A stretch of DNA of 12,793 bases from an uncultured Eubacteriales bacterium. GTDB lineage: Bacteria; Bacillota_A; Clostridia; Christensenellales; Aristaeellaceae. Below are positions 1 to 6,481 of the stretch, piece after piece; positions within the stretch are counted from its first letter, which is position 1, and the number at the start of each line of letters is the position of its first letter. The notes beneath the pieces were generated by a model. That model made no database searches. It had not been told where the DNA came from and saw only the letters and a list, made by a program, of their open reading frames with translations. A program made the translations under genes and the position numbers. The DNA lies in the NCBI GenBank assembly GCA_902766515.1, contig CACXEB010000476.1:1-12793 (forward strand), read 5' to 3'.

Positions 1-4
1 AGCG

Positions 5-415
5 ATGGCGACAAATGAAGCAATCGAGCGGGTGTGCAAATTCCTGAGCGAAGCGGGGACCTATTACCTGGCGACGGTCGAGGGCGACCAGCCCCGGGTC
101 CGGCCTTTCGGCACGGTGCTGCTGTCCGGCGGCAGGCTGTACATTGAGACCGGCAAGGTGAAGGCGGTGTCCAAACAGATCGCTGCCAATCCCAAGGTGG
201 AAATCTGCGCCTTCAAGGACGGCAAATGGCTGCGCGTGGCCGGCGAGCTGGTGAACGACGACAGCCGTGATGTCAAGGTCGCCATGCTGGAGGCGATGCC
301 GAGCCTGAAGGGCATGTACAGCCCGGATGACGGCAACATGCAGATGCTGTATTTCCGGAACGCGACGGCGACCTTCAGCTCCTTCACGGAAGCGCCGGAG
401 ACGGTCTGCTTCTGA
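5..415 (+). CDS. Pyridoxamine 5'-phosphate oxidase (PPOX)-family flavin-binding split-barrel protein
   Basis: A 136-residue protein of the small PPOX/FMN-binding split-barrel type. Residues 20-36 (YYLATVEGDQPRVRPFG) are the classic first strands of this fold, where 'LATV..G.PRVRP' lines the flavin site. Residues 42-70 carry the K/A-rich stretch (TGKVKAVSKQIAANPKVEIC), and 'KWLRVAGELV' follows at about 74-83, also typical. Family members bind FMN, F420 or haem and usually act as small cytoplasmic oxidoreductases; the true vitamin B6 oxidase is longer, so PdxH is unlikely. The start at base 5 matches the family N-terminus, but any ribosome site lies outside the window. The stop codon touches the MarR gene that follows, with a peroxidase and a radical SAM gene beyond, so a redox role is plausible. 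The family call is secure; the substrate is unknown. Confidence 0.85.
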   Translation: MATNEAIERVCKFLSEAGTYYLATVEGDQPRVRPFGTVLLSGGRLYIETGKVKAVSKQIAANPKVEICAFKDGKWLRVAGELVNDDSRDVKVAMLEAMPSLKGMYSPDDGNMQMLYFRNATATFSSFTEAPETVCF

Positions 416-444
416 TGGCGCGGCAGAGCCGGATGGAGGCGGAC

Positions 445-945
445 ATGACCGGCGCTTCGGACCGCTACGCGGGCATCCGCCTGGCCAACCAGCTGTGCTT
501 CCCGCTGTACGCCTGCGCGAAGGAAGTGATCCGCCGGTACCGCAAGCCGCTGGAACCCCTGAAGCTGACGTACACCCAATATGTGGTGATGATGGCGCTC
601 TGGGAGTTCGGCGGTATGTCGGAAGGCGCGCTGGGGCACCGGGTCCGCCTGGACTCGGGCACCCTCGCGCCGCTGCTCAAGCGGCTCGAGCGGCTGGGCT
701 ACATCCGCAGGACCCGGCCGGAGAGCGACGAACGGACGCTGGTCATCACGCTGACGGAAGCAGGCGAAGCGCTCCGGGAGCAGGCGCTGGCGGTACCCCT
801 GGCCATGCGGGGCTGCCTGAACCTGGCGCCGGAGGAACTGATACAGCTCAAACTGCTGCTGGACAAGGCCTTATCGAACGCGGAAGGCGAGCCCCCGGAC
901 GAATCAACCGATAACGCATCACCGAAAAACCTGGATAGAGTATAA
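445..945 (+). CDS. ohrR: MarR-family regulator, OhrR-like organic peroxide sensor
   Basis: A winged-helix MarR repressor of about 166 residues. It matches the OhrR subgroup: near the N-terminus reads NQLCFPLYA, equivalent to the sequence around the reactive Cys15 of Bacillus subtilis OhrR, and the two tyrosines that contact that cysteine (Tyr29 and Tyr40 in B. subtilis) are present at the same spacing (RRY and LTY, 14 and 25 residues after the Cys). 'LDSGTLAPLLKRLERLGYI' is the recognition helix and 'ESDERTLVITLTEAG' the wing. A second cysteine lies six residues after the first. I chose ATG 445 because GGAGG at 435-439 sits 5 bases upstream; an earlier in-frame ATG at 415 overlaps the stop of the preceding gene (TGATG) but has no good ribosome site. 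In OhrR, oxidation of the Cys releases DNA; the likely target here is the glutathione peroxidase gene 34 bases downstream. The OhrR assignment rests on residues seen; the regulon is inferred. Confidence 0.87.
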   Translation: MTGASDRYAGIRLANQLCFPLYACAKEVIRRYRKPLEPLKLTYTQYVVMMALWEFGGMSEGALGHRVRLDSGTLAPLLKRLERLGYIRRTRPESDERTLVITLTEAGEALREQALAVPLAMRGCLNLAPEELIQLKLLLDKALSNAEGEPPDESTDNASPKNLDRV

Positions 946-959
946 TAAAGACAATTCTC
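938..959 (+). promoter_or_regulatory. Possible promoter/operator ahead of the peroxidase gene
   Basis: The short gap between the OhrR-like gene and the peroxidase gene contains a perfect -10 hexamer TATAAT at 941-946, inside an imperfect inverted repeat bounded by GAG (938-940) and CTC (957-959), about 6 of 11 paired positions matching. The sequence is much more AT-rich than its surroundings and includes ACAATT (951-956), which resembles an OhrR half-site. No convincing -35 hexamer is visible 16-18 bases upstream, so this could be an internal promoter under OhrR control or chance. Confidence 0.3.
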
Positions 960-979
960 ATGAAAGGGAAGGATCGCAG

Positions 980-1519
980 ATGATTTACGATTACACAATC
1001 ACCACCGGCAAGGGAACGCAGCTGAACCTGGCGGACTATAAGGGCAAGGTCATCATGGTGGTCAATACCGCCACCGGCTGCGGCTTTACCCCGCAGTACG
1101 CGCCGATCGAGCAGATGTACCGCGATTATCACGACCAGGGCCTGGAGATCCTGGACATCCCCTGCAACCAGTTCGGCGGGCAGGCGCCCGGCACGGACGA
1201 CGAGATCCATGAGTTCTGCACGATGCACTTCAATACCACCTTCCCGCAGATGAAGAAGGCGGACGTGAACGGCGAGCATGAGCTGCCACTGTATACGTAC
1301 CTGAAGGCCGAGAAGGGCTTTGCCGGCTTCGGCGAGCATCCCTACAAGGCGCTCCTGGAAAAGATGTTTTCCGAAGCGGATCCGGACTGGGACAAGAAGC
1401 CGGACATCAAGTGGAACTTCACCAAGTTCATCATCGACCGGCAGGGCAGGGTGGTCGCCCGCTTTGAGCCCACCGCCGACATGGCCGAGGTGGAAGCCTG
1501 CGTCAAGGCGCTGCTGTGA
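980..1519 (+). CDS. gpx: Glutathione peroxidase family, probably thioredoxin-dependent peroxidase
   Basis: A 179-residue peroxidase of the thioredoxin fold that reduces H2O2 or organic/lipid hydroperoxides in the cytoplasm. The catalytic residues are visible: peroxidatic Cys34 in VNTATGCGFTPQY (cysteine, not selenocysteine), Gln68 in CNQFGGQ, and Trp145-Asn146 in IKWNFTKF. Cys80 in HEFCTMHF aligns with the resolving Cys82 of yeast Gpx3, which points to the two-cysteine mechanism recycled by thioredoxin rather than glutathione. An insert at about residues 113-141 (GFAGFGEHPY... to KKPD) lengthens the protein relative to the shortest members. AGGGAAGGA at 965-973 is a good ribosome site 6 bases before the ATG. 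Its position directly after an OhrR-like sensor suggests peroxide induction. The active-site signature reads ATGCG instead of the common ASKCG or ASxCG, a mild variation. Family certain; electron donor inferred. Confidence 0.95.
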   Translation: MIYDYTITTGKGTQLNLADYKGKVIMVVNTATGCGFTPQYAPIEQMYRDYHDQGLEILDIPCNQFGGQAPGTDDEIHEFCTMHFNTTFPQMKKADVNGEHELPLYTYLKAEKGFAGFGEHPYKALLEKMFSEADPDWDKKPDIKWNFTKFIIDRQGRVVARFEPTADMAEVEACVKALL

Positions 1520-2649
1520 TCCGGAAAGATATGAGCGGCGAACCGGCGTTTGACATTCAGGAATACATGACCAAGGGGGTCGAGCGAGTCGTCTCCGACA
1601 TCCTCAGGGCGACGCTGAAGGACCCGCGGGCAAGCGCGTCCATGCTGAAGTTTGCCGCGGCCAGCCGCGCCGCCTCCCGCAAGCGCCGGAAGGCCGAGGA
1701 CGCGGGGGAGCACGTGCCGCCCTTCCTGATCGCGAGCATCACCAGCCAGTGCAACCTGCACTGCGCCGGATGCTATTCCCGCTGCAACCACGCCACCGTG
1801 GACGCCGCGCCCGTCCGGCAGCTGACCGACGGGGAATGGCTGCGCGTCTTTGAGGAGGCGGACGACCTGGGCGTCAGCTTCATCCTGCTGGCCGGGGGCG
1901 AGCCGCTGCTGCGCCGGGATATCATCGAGGCGGCGGGCAGGCGGTCCAACATCCTCTTCCCGATCTTTACCAACGGCACCTTCATGGACGAGCGGTACTT
2001 CGAGCTGTTTGCCCGGCGGCGCAACCTGATCCCGATCATGAGCATCGAGGGCGGACAGGCTGTGACCGACGCCCGCCGCGGCCCGGGGGTGTACGACAGG
2101 CTGGTCGCCAATATGGACGAATGCCGCCGGCGGGGGCTGATCTTCGGCGCGTCGGTGACCGTCACGACAGAGAACCTCCGGGAGGTCACCTCCCGCGATT
2201 TCCTGCGCCAGCTGTCCGACCGGGGCTGCCGGGCCGTCATCTTCGTGGAGTTTGTGCCCGTGACGGAGGAAAGCCGGCACCTGGCGCCCGGCGACGCGGA
2301 CCGCGAATACCTGAAGCGGGAGATCGACATCCTGCGGGCGGAAAGCCCGGAAATGGTCTATATCTCCTTCCCGGGGGACGAGAAGAGCTCCGGCGGCTGC
2401 GTGGCCGCGGGACGCGGCTTCTTCCACATCAACTCCCACGGCGGCGCGGAACCCTGCCCCTTCTCGCCCTACTCGGACGTGAATGTGCGGGACACTTCCC
2501 TCCGGGAGGCGCTCCGGTCGCCGCTCTTCCTGGCGCTGCAGGCGGACGGCGTCCTGCTGGAGGACCATCCCGGCGGCTGTGTGCTGCATGAAAAACGGGC
2601 TGAGGTGGAACGCCTGCTGCAGGCCCGGCAGGCCGCGAGCGGAACCTGA
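1516..2649 (+). CDS. Radical SAM protein with a cysteine-bearing C-terminal (twitch/SPASM-like) domain
   Basis: A 377-residue radical SAM enzyme. The cluster motif is Cys79-x3-Cys83-x2-Cys86 (QCNLHCAGCYSRC), with an extra Cys90 right after it; residues 126-130 give the SAM-binding AGGEP. The barrel runs to about residue 280. The C-terminal region holds Cys295, Cys314 (EPCPF) and Cys355, which could hold part of an auxiliary iron-sulfur cluster; this is fewer than a full SPASM domain, so twitch-like is the safer term. Residues 1-65 form a helical, basic leader (KRRKAED). The GTG start at 1516 overlaps the peroxidase stop (GTGA), implying translational coupling; ATG 1531 is an equally possible start, and neither has a strong ribosome site. 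Relatives carry labels such as 'radical SAM protein' with no known substrate. No candidate precursor peptide is visible next to it. It is the last gene of the operon, before the terminator at 2671-2711. Confidence 0.9.
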   Translation: MIRKDMSGEPAFDIQEYMTKGVERVVSDILRATLKDPRASASMLKFAAASRAASRKRRKAEDAGEHVPPFLIASITSQCNLHCAGCYSRCNHATVDAAPVRQLTDGEWLRVFEEADDLGVSFILLAGGEPLLRRDIIEAAGRRSNILFPIFTNGTFMDERYFELFARRRNLIPIMSIEGGQAVTDARRGPGVYDRLVANMDECRRRGLIFGASVTVTTENLREVTSRDFLRQLSDRGCRAVIFVEFVPVTEESRHLAPGDADREYLKREIDILRAESPEMVYISFPGDEKSSGGCVAAGRGFFHINSHGGAEPCPFSPYSDVNVRDTSLREALRSPLFLALQADGVLLEDHPGGCVLHEKRAEVERLLQARQAASGT

Positions 2650-2670
2650 TACATGCTTTGACAACCTGAC

Positions 2671-2711
2671 AGACGTCCGGCGCTCTGATATGGAGGAGGC
2701 CGGACGTTTTT
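2671..2711 (+). terminator. Rho-independent terminator after the redox operon
   Basis: A perfect 9-bp stem, ACGTCCGGC (2673-2681) pairing with GCCGGACGT (2699-2707), extendable by a G-T and an A-T pair, closes a 17-base loop and runs into TTTTT at 2707-2711. It lies 22 bases after the radical SAM stop codon and separates this operon from the promoter at 2746. Confidence 0.8.
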
Positions 2712-2745
2712 GAGTCTCATGGCATCTGCCGGCGGTCGGACGAAG

Positions 2746-2774
2746 TTGACACAGCGGGGCGGTTGAAGTAAAAT
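2746..2774 (+). promoter_or_regulatory. Strong sigma-70/sigma-A type promoter for the UvrA-like gene
   Basis: A perfect -35 TTGACA (2746-2751) and a -10 TAAAAT (2769-2774, one mismatch from TATAAT) are separated by the optimal 17 bases. Transcription should begin near 2781, giving a leader of about 95 bases before the ATG at 2876. I saw no terminator-like hairpin with a T-run in that leader. The placement just after a terminator supports a stand-alone transcript. Confidence 0.8.
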
Positions 2775-2875
2775 CAAACCCTTGCATCAAATCCTTCGGG
2801 AATGGCGGAAACTATCGGATCCGGCCCGCTGCGGACCAGGCGGCACGGGGCGATTCCGGGAATTGGGGAAAAGGT

Positions 2876-5377
2876 ATGTCGGAACATCGTGAAATGCCGG
2901 ACCGGATCGAGGTCCGGGGCGCACGGGTGCATAACCTGAAAAACATGGACGTGGATGTGCCGCTGCACCGGATCGTCGGCGTGGCGGGAGTCTCGGGATC
3001 GGGCAAATCCTCCCTGGCCCTCGGGGTGCTGTACGCGGAGGGCTCCAGGCGGTACCTGGAGTCGCTGTCCACCTATACCCGGCGGCGCATGACCCAGGCA
3101 GCGAAGGCCCAGGTGGACGACGTGCGCTACGTGCCCGCGGCGCTGGCGCTGCATCAGCGGCCTGGGGTACCGGGCATCCGCAGTACCTTCGGAACGTCCA
3201 CGGAGCTGCTGAACAGCCTCCGGCTGATGTTTTCCCGGCTGTCGGCCTACCGCTGCCCCAACGGGCACGAGGTGCCGCCCACGATGGATTTTGCGGCTGA
3301 GAAGGATGTGCGCTGCCCCGTCTGCGGGGAAATCGTGCCGGTCATCGGCGCGGAGGAACTCGCCTTCAATTCTTCGGGCGCCTGCAAGCGCTGCGGCGGG
3401 ACCGGTCTCATCCGCACGGTGGACCGCGCGGCCCTGGTGCCGGATGAGGGGCTGACCATCGACGGCGGCGCGGTCGCGCCCTGGAACAGCCTGATGTGGT
3501 CGCTGATGACCGATGTGTGCCGGGCAATGGGGGTGCGCACGGACGTGCCCTTCCGGGACCTGACGGACGCGGAAAAGGCCATCGTGTACGACGGCCCGAT
3601 GGTCAAAAAGCATATCTTCTACCGGCCCAAAAGCAAGGAAAGCGTCTCGGCGGGGGAGATGGACTTCACCTACTACAGCGCTACGGCCACCGTCCTCAAC
3701 GCGCTCAGCAAGGTGAAGGACGAAAAGGGCATGAAGCGGGTGGAGAAATTCCTGAAGGAGGACGTCTGCCCGGATTGCGGCGGCACCCGGCTCTCCGCCC
3801 GGGCCAGGTCCCTCCGGCTGCGCGGGGTCTCCCTGGATATGGTCTGTACCTGGCCGCTGTCGGAGCTGATCGAATGGGTCCGGGGCGTGCCCGCCTCCCT
3901 GCCGGAACCGATGCGGCCCATGGCGGAAAGCATCTGCGAGGCCTTCCACCATACCGCGCGGCGGCTGGTGGACCTTGGCCTTTCCTACCTGTCCCTGGAC
4001 CGGGCGGCGTCCACCCTCTCCACCGGCGAGCGCCAGCGGACCCAGCTGGCGCGTGCGGTCCGCAACCGTACGACCGGCGTGCTCTATGTGCTGGATGAGC
4101 CGTCCATCGGGCTGCATCCGGCCAACCTGGAGGGGCTGACGGGCGTCATGGATGACCTGGCGGCGGACGGCAATTCGATCGTGCTGGTGGATCACGATAC
4201 CCAGGTGCTGCGCCACGCGGACTGGCTGATCGAGCTGGGACCGGAGGCCGGCGCAGGCGGCGGCCGGATCCTGGCGGAGGGCACGCCGGCAGCGCTGGCG
4301 GCGAATCCCGCGTCCATGATCGGTCCATTCCTGCAGGACGGGCCGCAGCCTGTCCTGCGGCCCCGGACGGAAGCGGAGCGGCTGTTCGACCTGGGCGAGA
4401 TCCGGATGGAGACGGACCTGATCCATACCGTGCAGCCGCTGTCCGTCCGCCTGCCCAAGGGGCGGCTGACCGTGGTCACCGGCGTATCCGGCAGCGGCAA
4501 GACCACGATGGTGCTGGAAAGCCTGATTCCGGCGCTCGAAGCGGCAGCCGGTGGCGGGAAGCTGCCGGATCATGTCCGTTCGGTCTCCGCCGACGGCATC
4601 GCGCAGGTCAAGCTGATCGACGCGACGCCGATCGGCATCAATGTGCGTTCCACCGTCGCCACCTATGCCAACATCCATGATGAGCTGCGGAAGGTCTATG
4701 CCCGGACCCGGGACGCGAAGGAGCGGGGATACACCGCCGGCGATTTCAGCTATAACACGGGGCGGCTGCGCTGCCCTGTCTGCGACGGCACGGGGACTGT
4801 GAGCCTGGACGTGCAATTCCTGCCGGACGTGGACGTGCCCTGCCCGGACTGCGGCGGCTCCCGCTATACCCGGGAGGCCAGCCGGGTGAAGCGCCCAAAG
4901 AAGGACGGACCTGCCCTGTCCCTGCCGGACCTGATGGCTCTGAGCGTGGACGAGGCCCTGGCCGCGTGCGCGGACCTCAGGCTGGTGCAGGCCCGCCTCC
5001 AGGTGCTGCATGACCTGGGCCTGGGCTACCTGACCCTCGGCGAGGAGACGCCCAGCCTGTCCGGCGGCGAGGCCCAGCGCCTGAAGCTCGCCAGCGAGAT
5101 GGGCCGGGGACAGGATGACGCGGTCTTCGTCTTCGACGAGCCGACCATCGGACTGCATCCCCTGGACGTCCGCACGCTGATGGCCGTCTTCCAGCGCCTG
5201 ATCGGCCAGGGCGCGACCGTGATCGTCATCGAGCACGACCTGGACGTGATCCGCAGCGCCGACTACATCGTGGATATGGGCCCCGGCGGCGGCAAGGACG
5301 GCGGCCGGATCGTCGCCGCCGGCACCCCCGAAGCCATCCGACGCGCGCCGGAGAGCGTGACGGGAAAGTATATTTAA
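2876..5377 (+). CDS. UvrA-like ABC ATPase lacking the UvrB-binding domain
   Basis: An 833-residue twin-ABC protein of the UvrA family, about 100 residues shorter than canonical UvrA (about 940). Module 1: Walker A GVSGSGKS at 38-45 followed by YAEGSRRYLESLS, signature LSTGE at 381-385, Walker B YVLDEPSIGLHP. Module 2: Walker A GVSGSGKT at 536-543, signature LSGGE at 728-732, Walker B FVFDEPTIGLHP. Zinc-type cysteine pairs: 147/150 with 170/173, and 633/636 with 656/659. The missing part lies between Cys127 (RCPNGHE) and Cys147: about 15 residues replace the roughly 120-residue segment that in UvrA binds UvrB. This is the UvrA2/DrrC-like architecture, linked in some bacteria to tolerance of DNA-binding drugs. 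The first signature is LSTGE rather than LSGGE, which I recall from this subgroup. GGGGAAAAGG precedes the ATG closely. It has its own strong promoter. It can probably bind DNA, but normal UvrABC recruitment looks unlikely. Confidence 0.92.
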   Translation: MSEHREMPDRIEVRGARVHNLKNMDVDVPLHRIVGVAGVSGSGKSSLALGVLYAEGSRRYLESLSTYTRRRMTQAAKAQVDDVRYVPAALALHQRPGVPGIRSTFGTSTELLNSLRLMFSRLSAYRCPNGHEVPPTMDFAAEKDVRCPVCGEIVPVIGAEELAFNSSGACKRCGGTGLIRTVDRAALVPDEGLTIDGGAVAPWNSLMWSLMTDVCRAMGVRTDVPFRDLTDAEKAIVYDGPMVKKHIFYRPKSKESVSAGEMDFTYYSATATVLNALSKVKDEKGMKRVEKFLKEDVCPDCGGTRLSARARSLRLRGVSLDMVCTWPLSELIEWVRGVPASLPEPMRPMAESICEAFHHTARRLVDLGLSYLSLDRAASTLSTGERQRTQLARAVRNRTTGVLYVLDEPSIGLHPANLEGLTGVMDDLAADGNSIVLVDHDTQVLRHADWLIELGPEAGAGGGRILAEGTPAALAANPASMIGPFLQDGPQPVLRPRTEAERLFDLGEIRMETDLIHTVQPLSVRLPKGRLTVVTGVSGSGKTTMVLESLIPALEAAAGGGKLPDHVRSVSADGIAQVKLIDATPIGINVRSTVATYANIHDELRKVYARTRDAKERGYTAGDFSYNTGRLRCPVCDGTGTVSLDVQFLPDVDVPCPDCGGSRYTREASRVKRPKKDGPALSLPDLMALSVDEALAACADLRLVQARLQVLHDLGLGYLTLGEETPSLSGGEAQRLKLASEMGRGQDDAVFVFDEPTIGLHPLDVRTLMAVFQRLIGQGATVIVIEHDLDVIRSADYIVDMGPGGGKDGGRIVAAGTPEAIRRAPESVTGKYI

Positions 5378-5383
5378 TGGTCG

Positions 5384-5440
5384 ATGCTGTTTCCGCCGCG
5401 TTTTATCTGCCCATGGCGCGGCAGCCGGACGGGACAGCAT
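5384..5440 (+). other. Nested hairpin between the UvrA-like and MerR genes
   Basis: An outer stem ATGCTGT (5384-5390) pairs with ACAGCAT (5434-5440), and an inner stem GCCGCG (5395-5400) pairs with CGCGGC (5417-5422). It starts 6 bases after the UvrA-like stop codon. What follows is an A-rich stretch, not a T-run, so it is not a standard rho-independent terminator on the + strand. It may protect the 3' end of the transcript or act as a weak stop. Confidence 0.4.
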
Positions 5441-5460
5441 GAAAAAACTGAAAAAGGGGC

Positions 5461-5491
5461 TTGACCTTTCACTGAACTGCAATGATAGGCT
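5461..5491 (+). promoter_or_regulatory. MerR-type promoter with a 19-bp spacer and an operator inverted repeat
   Basis: The -35 TTGACC (5461-5466) and -10 TAGGCT (5486-5491) are separated by 19 bases, the long spacer typical of promoters that MerR-family proteins untwist. An inverted repeat, CCTTTCACTG (5465-5474) and CAATGATAGG (5480-5489), matches at 8 of 10 paired positions and is centred on the spacer. Transcription would start near 5498, just before the GGAGG at 5501-5505. Only the MerR gene follows before the terminator, so this is most simply an autoregulatory site. Confidence 0.8.
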
Positions 5492-5512
5492 TACGTCCGA
5501 GGAGGATGAGGT

Positions 5513-6406
5513 ATGATCACTATCCAGGGATTTGCCAGGCTGTGCGGATGCAATGCCCAGACGCTGCGCTACTATGACCGGATCGGACTGCTGACCCCCG
5601 CGCGGGTGGATGAGTGGACAGGGTACCGGTATTACGAAGAGGCGCAGGCCATGCGGTTCGTGAAGATCAAGACCCTTCAGCAGGCGGACTTTTCCATCGA
5701 GGAGATCCGGCCGCTGCTGGAAGCGGACGATGACTGCCTGATCGGCGCGCTTGAGCGCAAGATTGAGGAGCAGGAGCAGAAGCTGGCGCGGATCCGGGAA
5801 ATACAAAGATCGTACCTCAGGGAAACGATGGATATGCGGCAGATGGTATATGCGCTGACGAACCTGATGGAAGGGCGGATGGATAACCCGCTGCTCTGGC
5901 AGGAGCTTGGGATGGACGATGCGCGGGAGCCGGAACGCGCCGCCAGGGTGCACGAGGTGATGGCGGACTGGCTGACGCAGTGCCGGAACGCGAGCGGGGA
6001 GATCGCGCAGTCCATGGACGGGCAGGATATCAGCGCCATGAAGGAAGTCCTGGAGAAGCTGTCCAGCGGAAATCCGGAGGAAATGAAAAAACTGATCCTG
6101 TCCGTTTCCGGAGAGGACGGCGGCGCCGTGAGCGGGATCCCTTCGGACGCGCGGAAAACGTTCAGCCGGGACGGCTGGGCGCATGTCAGCGAGTGGCTGG
6201 GGGACCTGCCCGCCCTGAACGACGGAAAGCATCATTTCCTGCTGTTCAGCGTCCGCGAGGACAGCCCGGTGGGGGATCCTGCCTTTCCGGAGCTGATGCT
6301 CGCGCTGATGGCCTCCGAATATGATGCCATGGCGGGCGGCGTGACCTGCAACGTTGTCCGGAGCGGGGACGGATGCAATCATTTCACCCTGTTCGAACGG
6401 GAATGA
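5513..6406 (+). CDS. MerR-family transcriptional regulator with an unrecognised C-terminal domain
   Basis: A 297-residue regulator. Residues 1-70 are a clear MerR winged helix-turn-helix: TIQGFARLCGCNAQTLRYYD (helix-turn-helix), RIGLLTPARVD, then TGYRYYEEAQ (wing) and FVKIKTLQQADFSIEEI. Residues 80-112 form the long dimerising coiled coil (ERKIEEQEQKLARIREIQ). The remaining 185 or so residues are the putative effector domain, which I do not recognise; it is not an obvious GyrI-like/BmrR domain. It contains Cys at about 282 and 293 (GVTCNVV, GDGCNHF), without a metal-binding pattern I can name. GGAGG (5501-5505) lies 7 bases before the ATG. The promoter at 5461-5491 carries its probable own operator. 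No target other than itself is visible; the UvrA-like gene 135 bases upstream has a separate promoter with a normal 17-bp spacer. DNA-binding role secure, signal unknown. Confidence 0.9.
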   Translation: MITIQGFARLCGCNAQTLRYYDRIGLLTPARVDEWTGYRYYEEAQAMRFVKIKTLQQADFSIEEIRPLLEADDDCLIGALERKIEEQEQKLARIREIQRSYLRETMDMRQMVYALTNLMEGRMDNPLLWQELGMDDAREPERAARVHEVMADWLTQCRNASGEIAQSMDGQDISAMKEVLEKLSSGNPEEMKKLILSVSGEDGGAVSGIPSDARKTFSRDGWAHVSEWLGDLPALNDGKHHFLLFSVREDSPVGDPAFPELMLALMASEYDAMAGGVTCNVVRSGDGCNHFTLFERE

Positions 6407-6439
6407 TGCCGATTCCCCGTTCTGCCGTCCATACACAGC

Positions 6440-6474
6440 AAAACCGGCCCCCGTGATGCGCGGGGGCCGGTTTT
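6440..6474. terminator. Bidirectional rho-independent terminator between convergent operons
   Basis: A perfect 14-bp inverted repeat, AAAACCGGCCCCCG (6440-6453) and CGGGGGCCGGTTTT (6461-6474), with a 7-base loop. Its A/T ends give a T4 tail on either strand. It lies between the + strand MerR stop (6406) and the - strand stop (6482), so it can end both transcripts. Confidence 0.92.
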
Positions 6475-6481
6475 ACGGTCA

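Noticed and set aside
1342..2790. A 482-codon - strand open frame opposite the radical SAM gene.
   Set aside because: It covers a textbook radical SAM gene and runs through the terminator and promoter at 2671-2774; its translation shows no known domain.
2650..2875. A possible small peptide gene (RiPP precursor) next to the radical SAM gene.
   Set aside because: The gap is fully used by a terminator, a promoter and a leader. No short frame with a good ribosome site and a Cys- or Gly-rich core was found.
3255..3700. Possible domain loss or frameshift in the UvrA-like gene, given its short length.
   Set aside because: The frame is continuous and the cysteine pairs, signature and both Walker sites are intact. 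The shorter segment matches the known UvrA2-type layout rather than damage.
2774..6436. A 1220-codon open frame on the - strand opposite the UvrA-like and MerR genes.
   Set aside because: Its translation is rich in Arg, Pro, His, Gln and Gly with no recognisable domain. The + strand genes here have full family motifs and their own promoters. Long antisense frames are expected in high-GC coding DNA.
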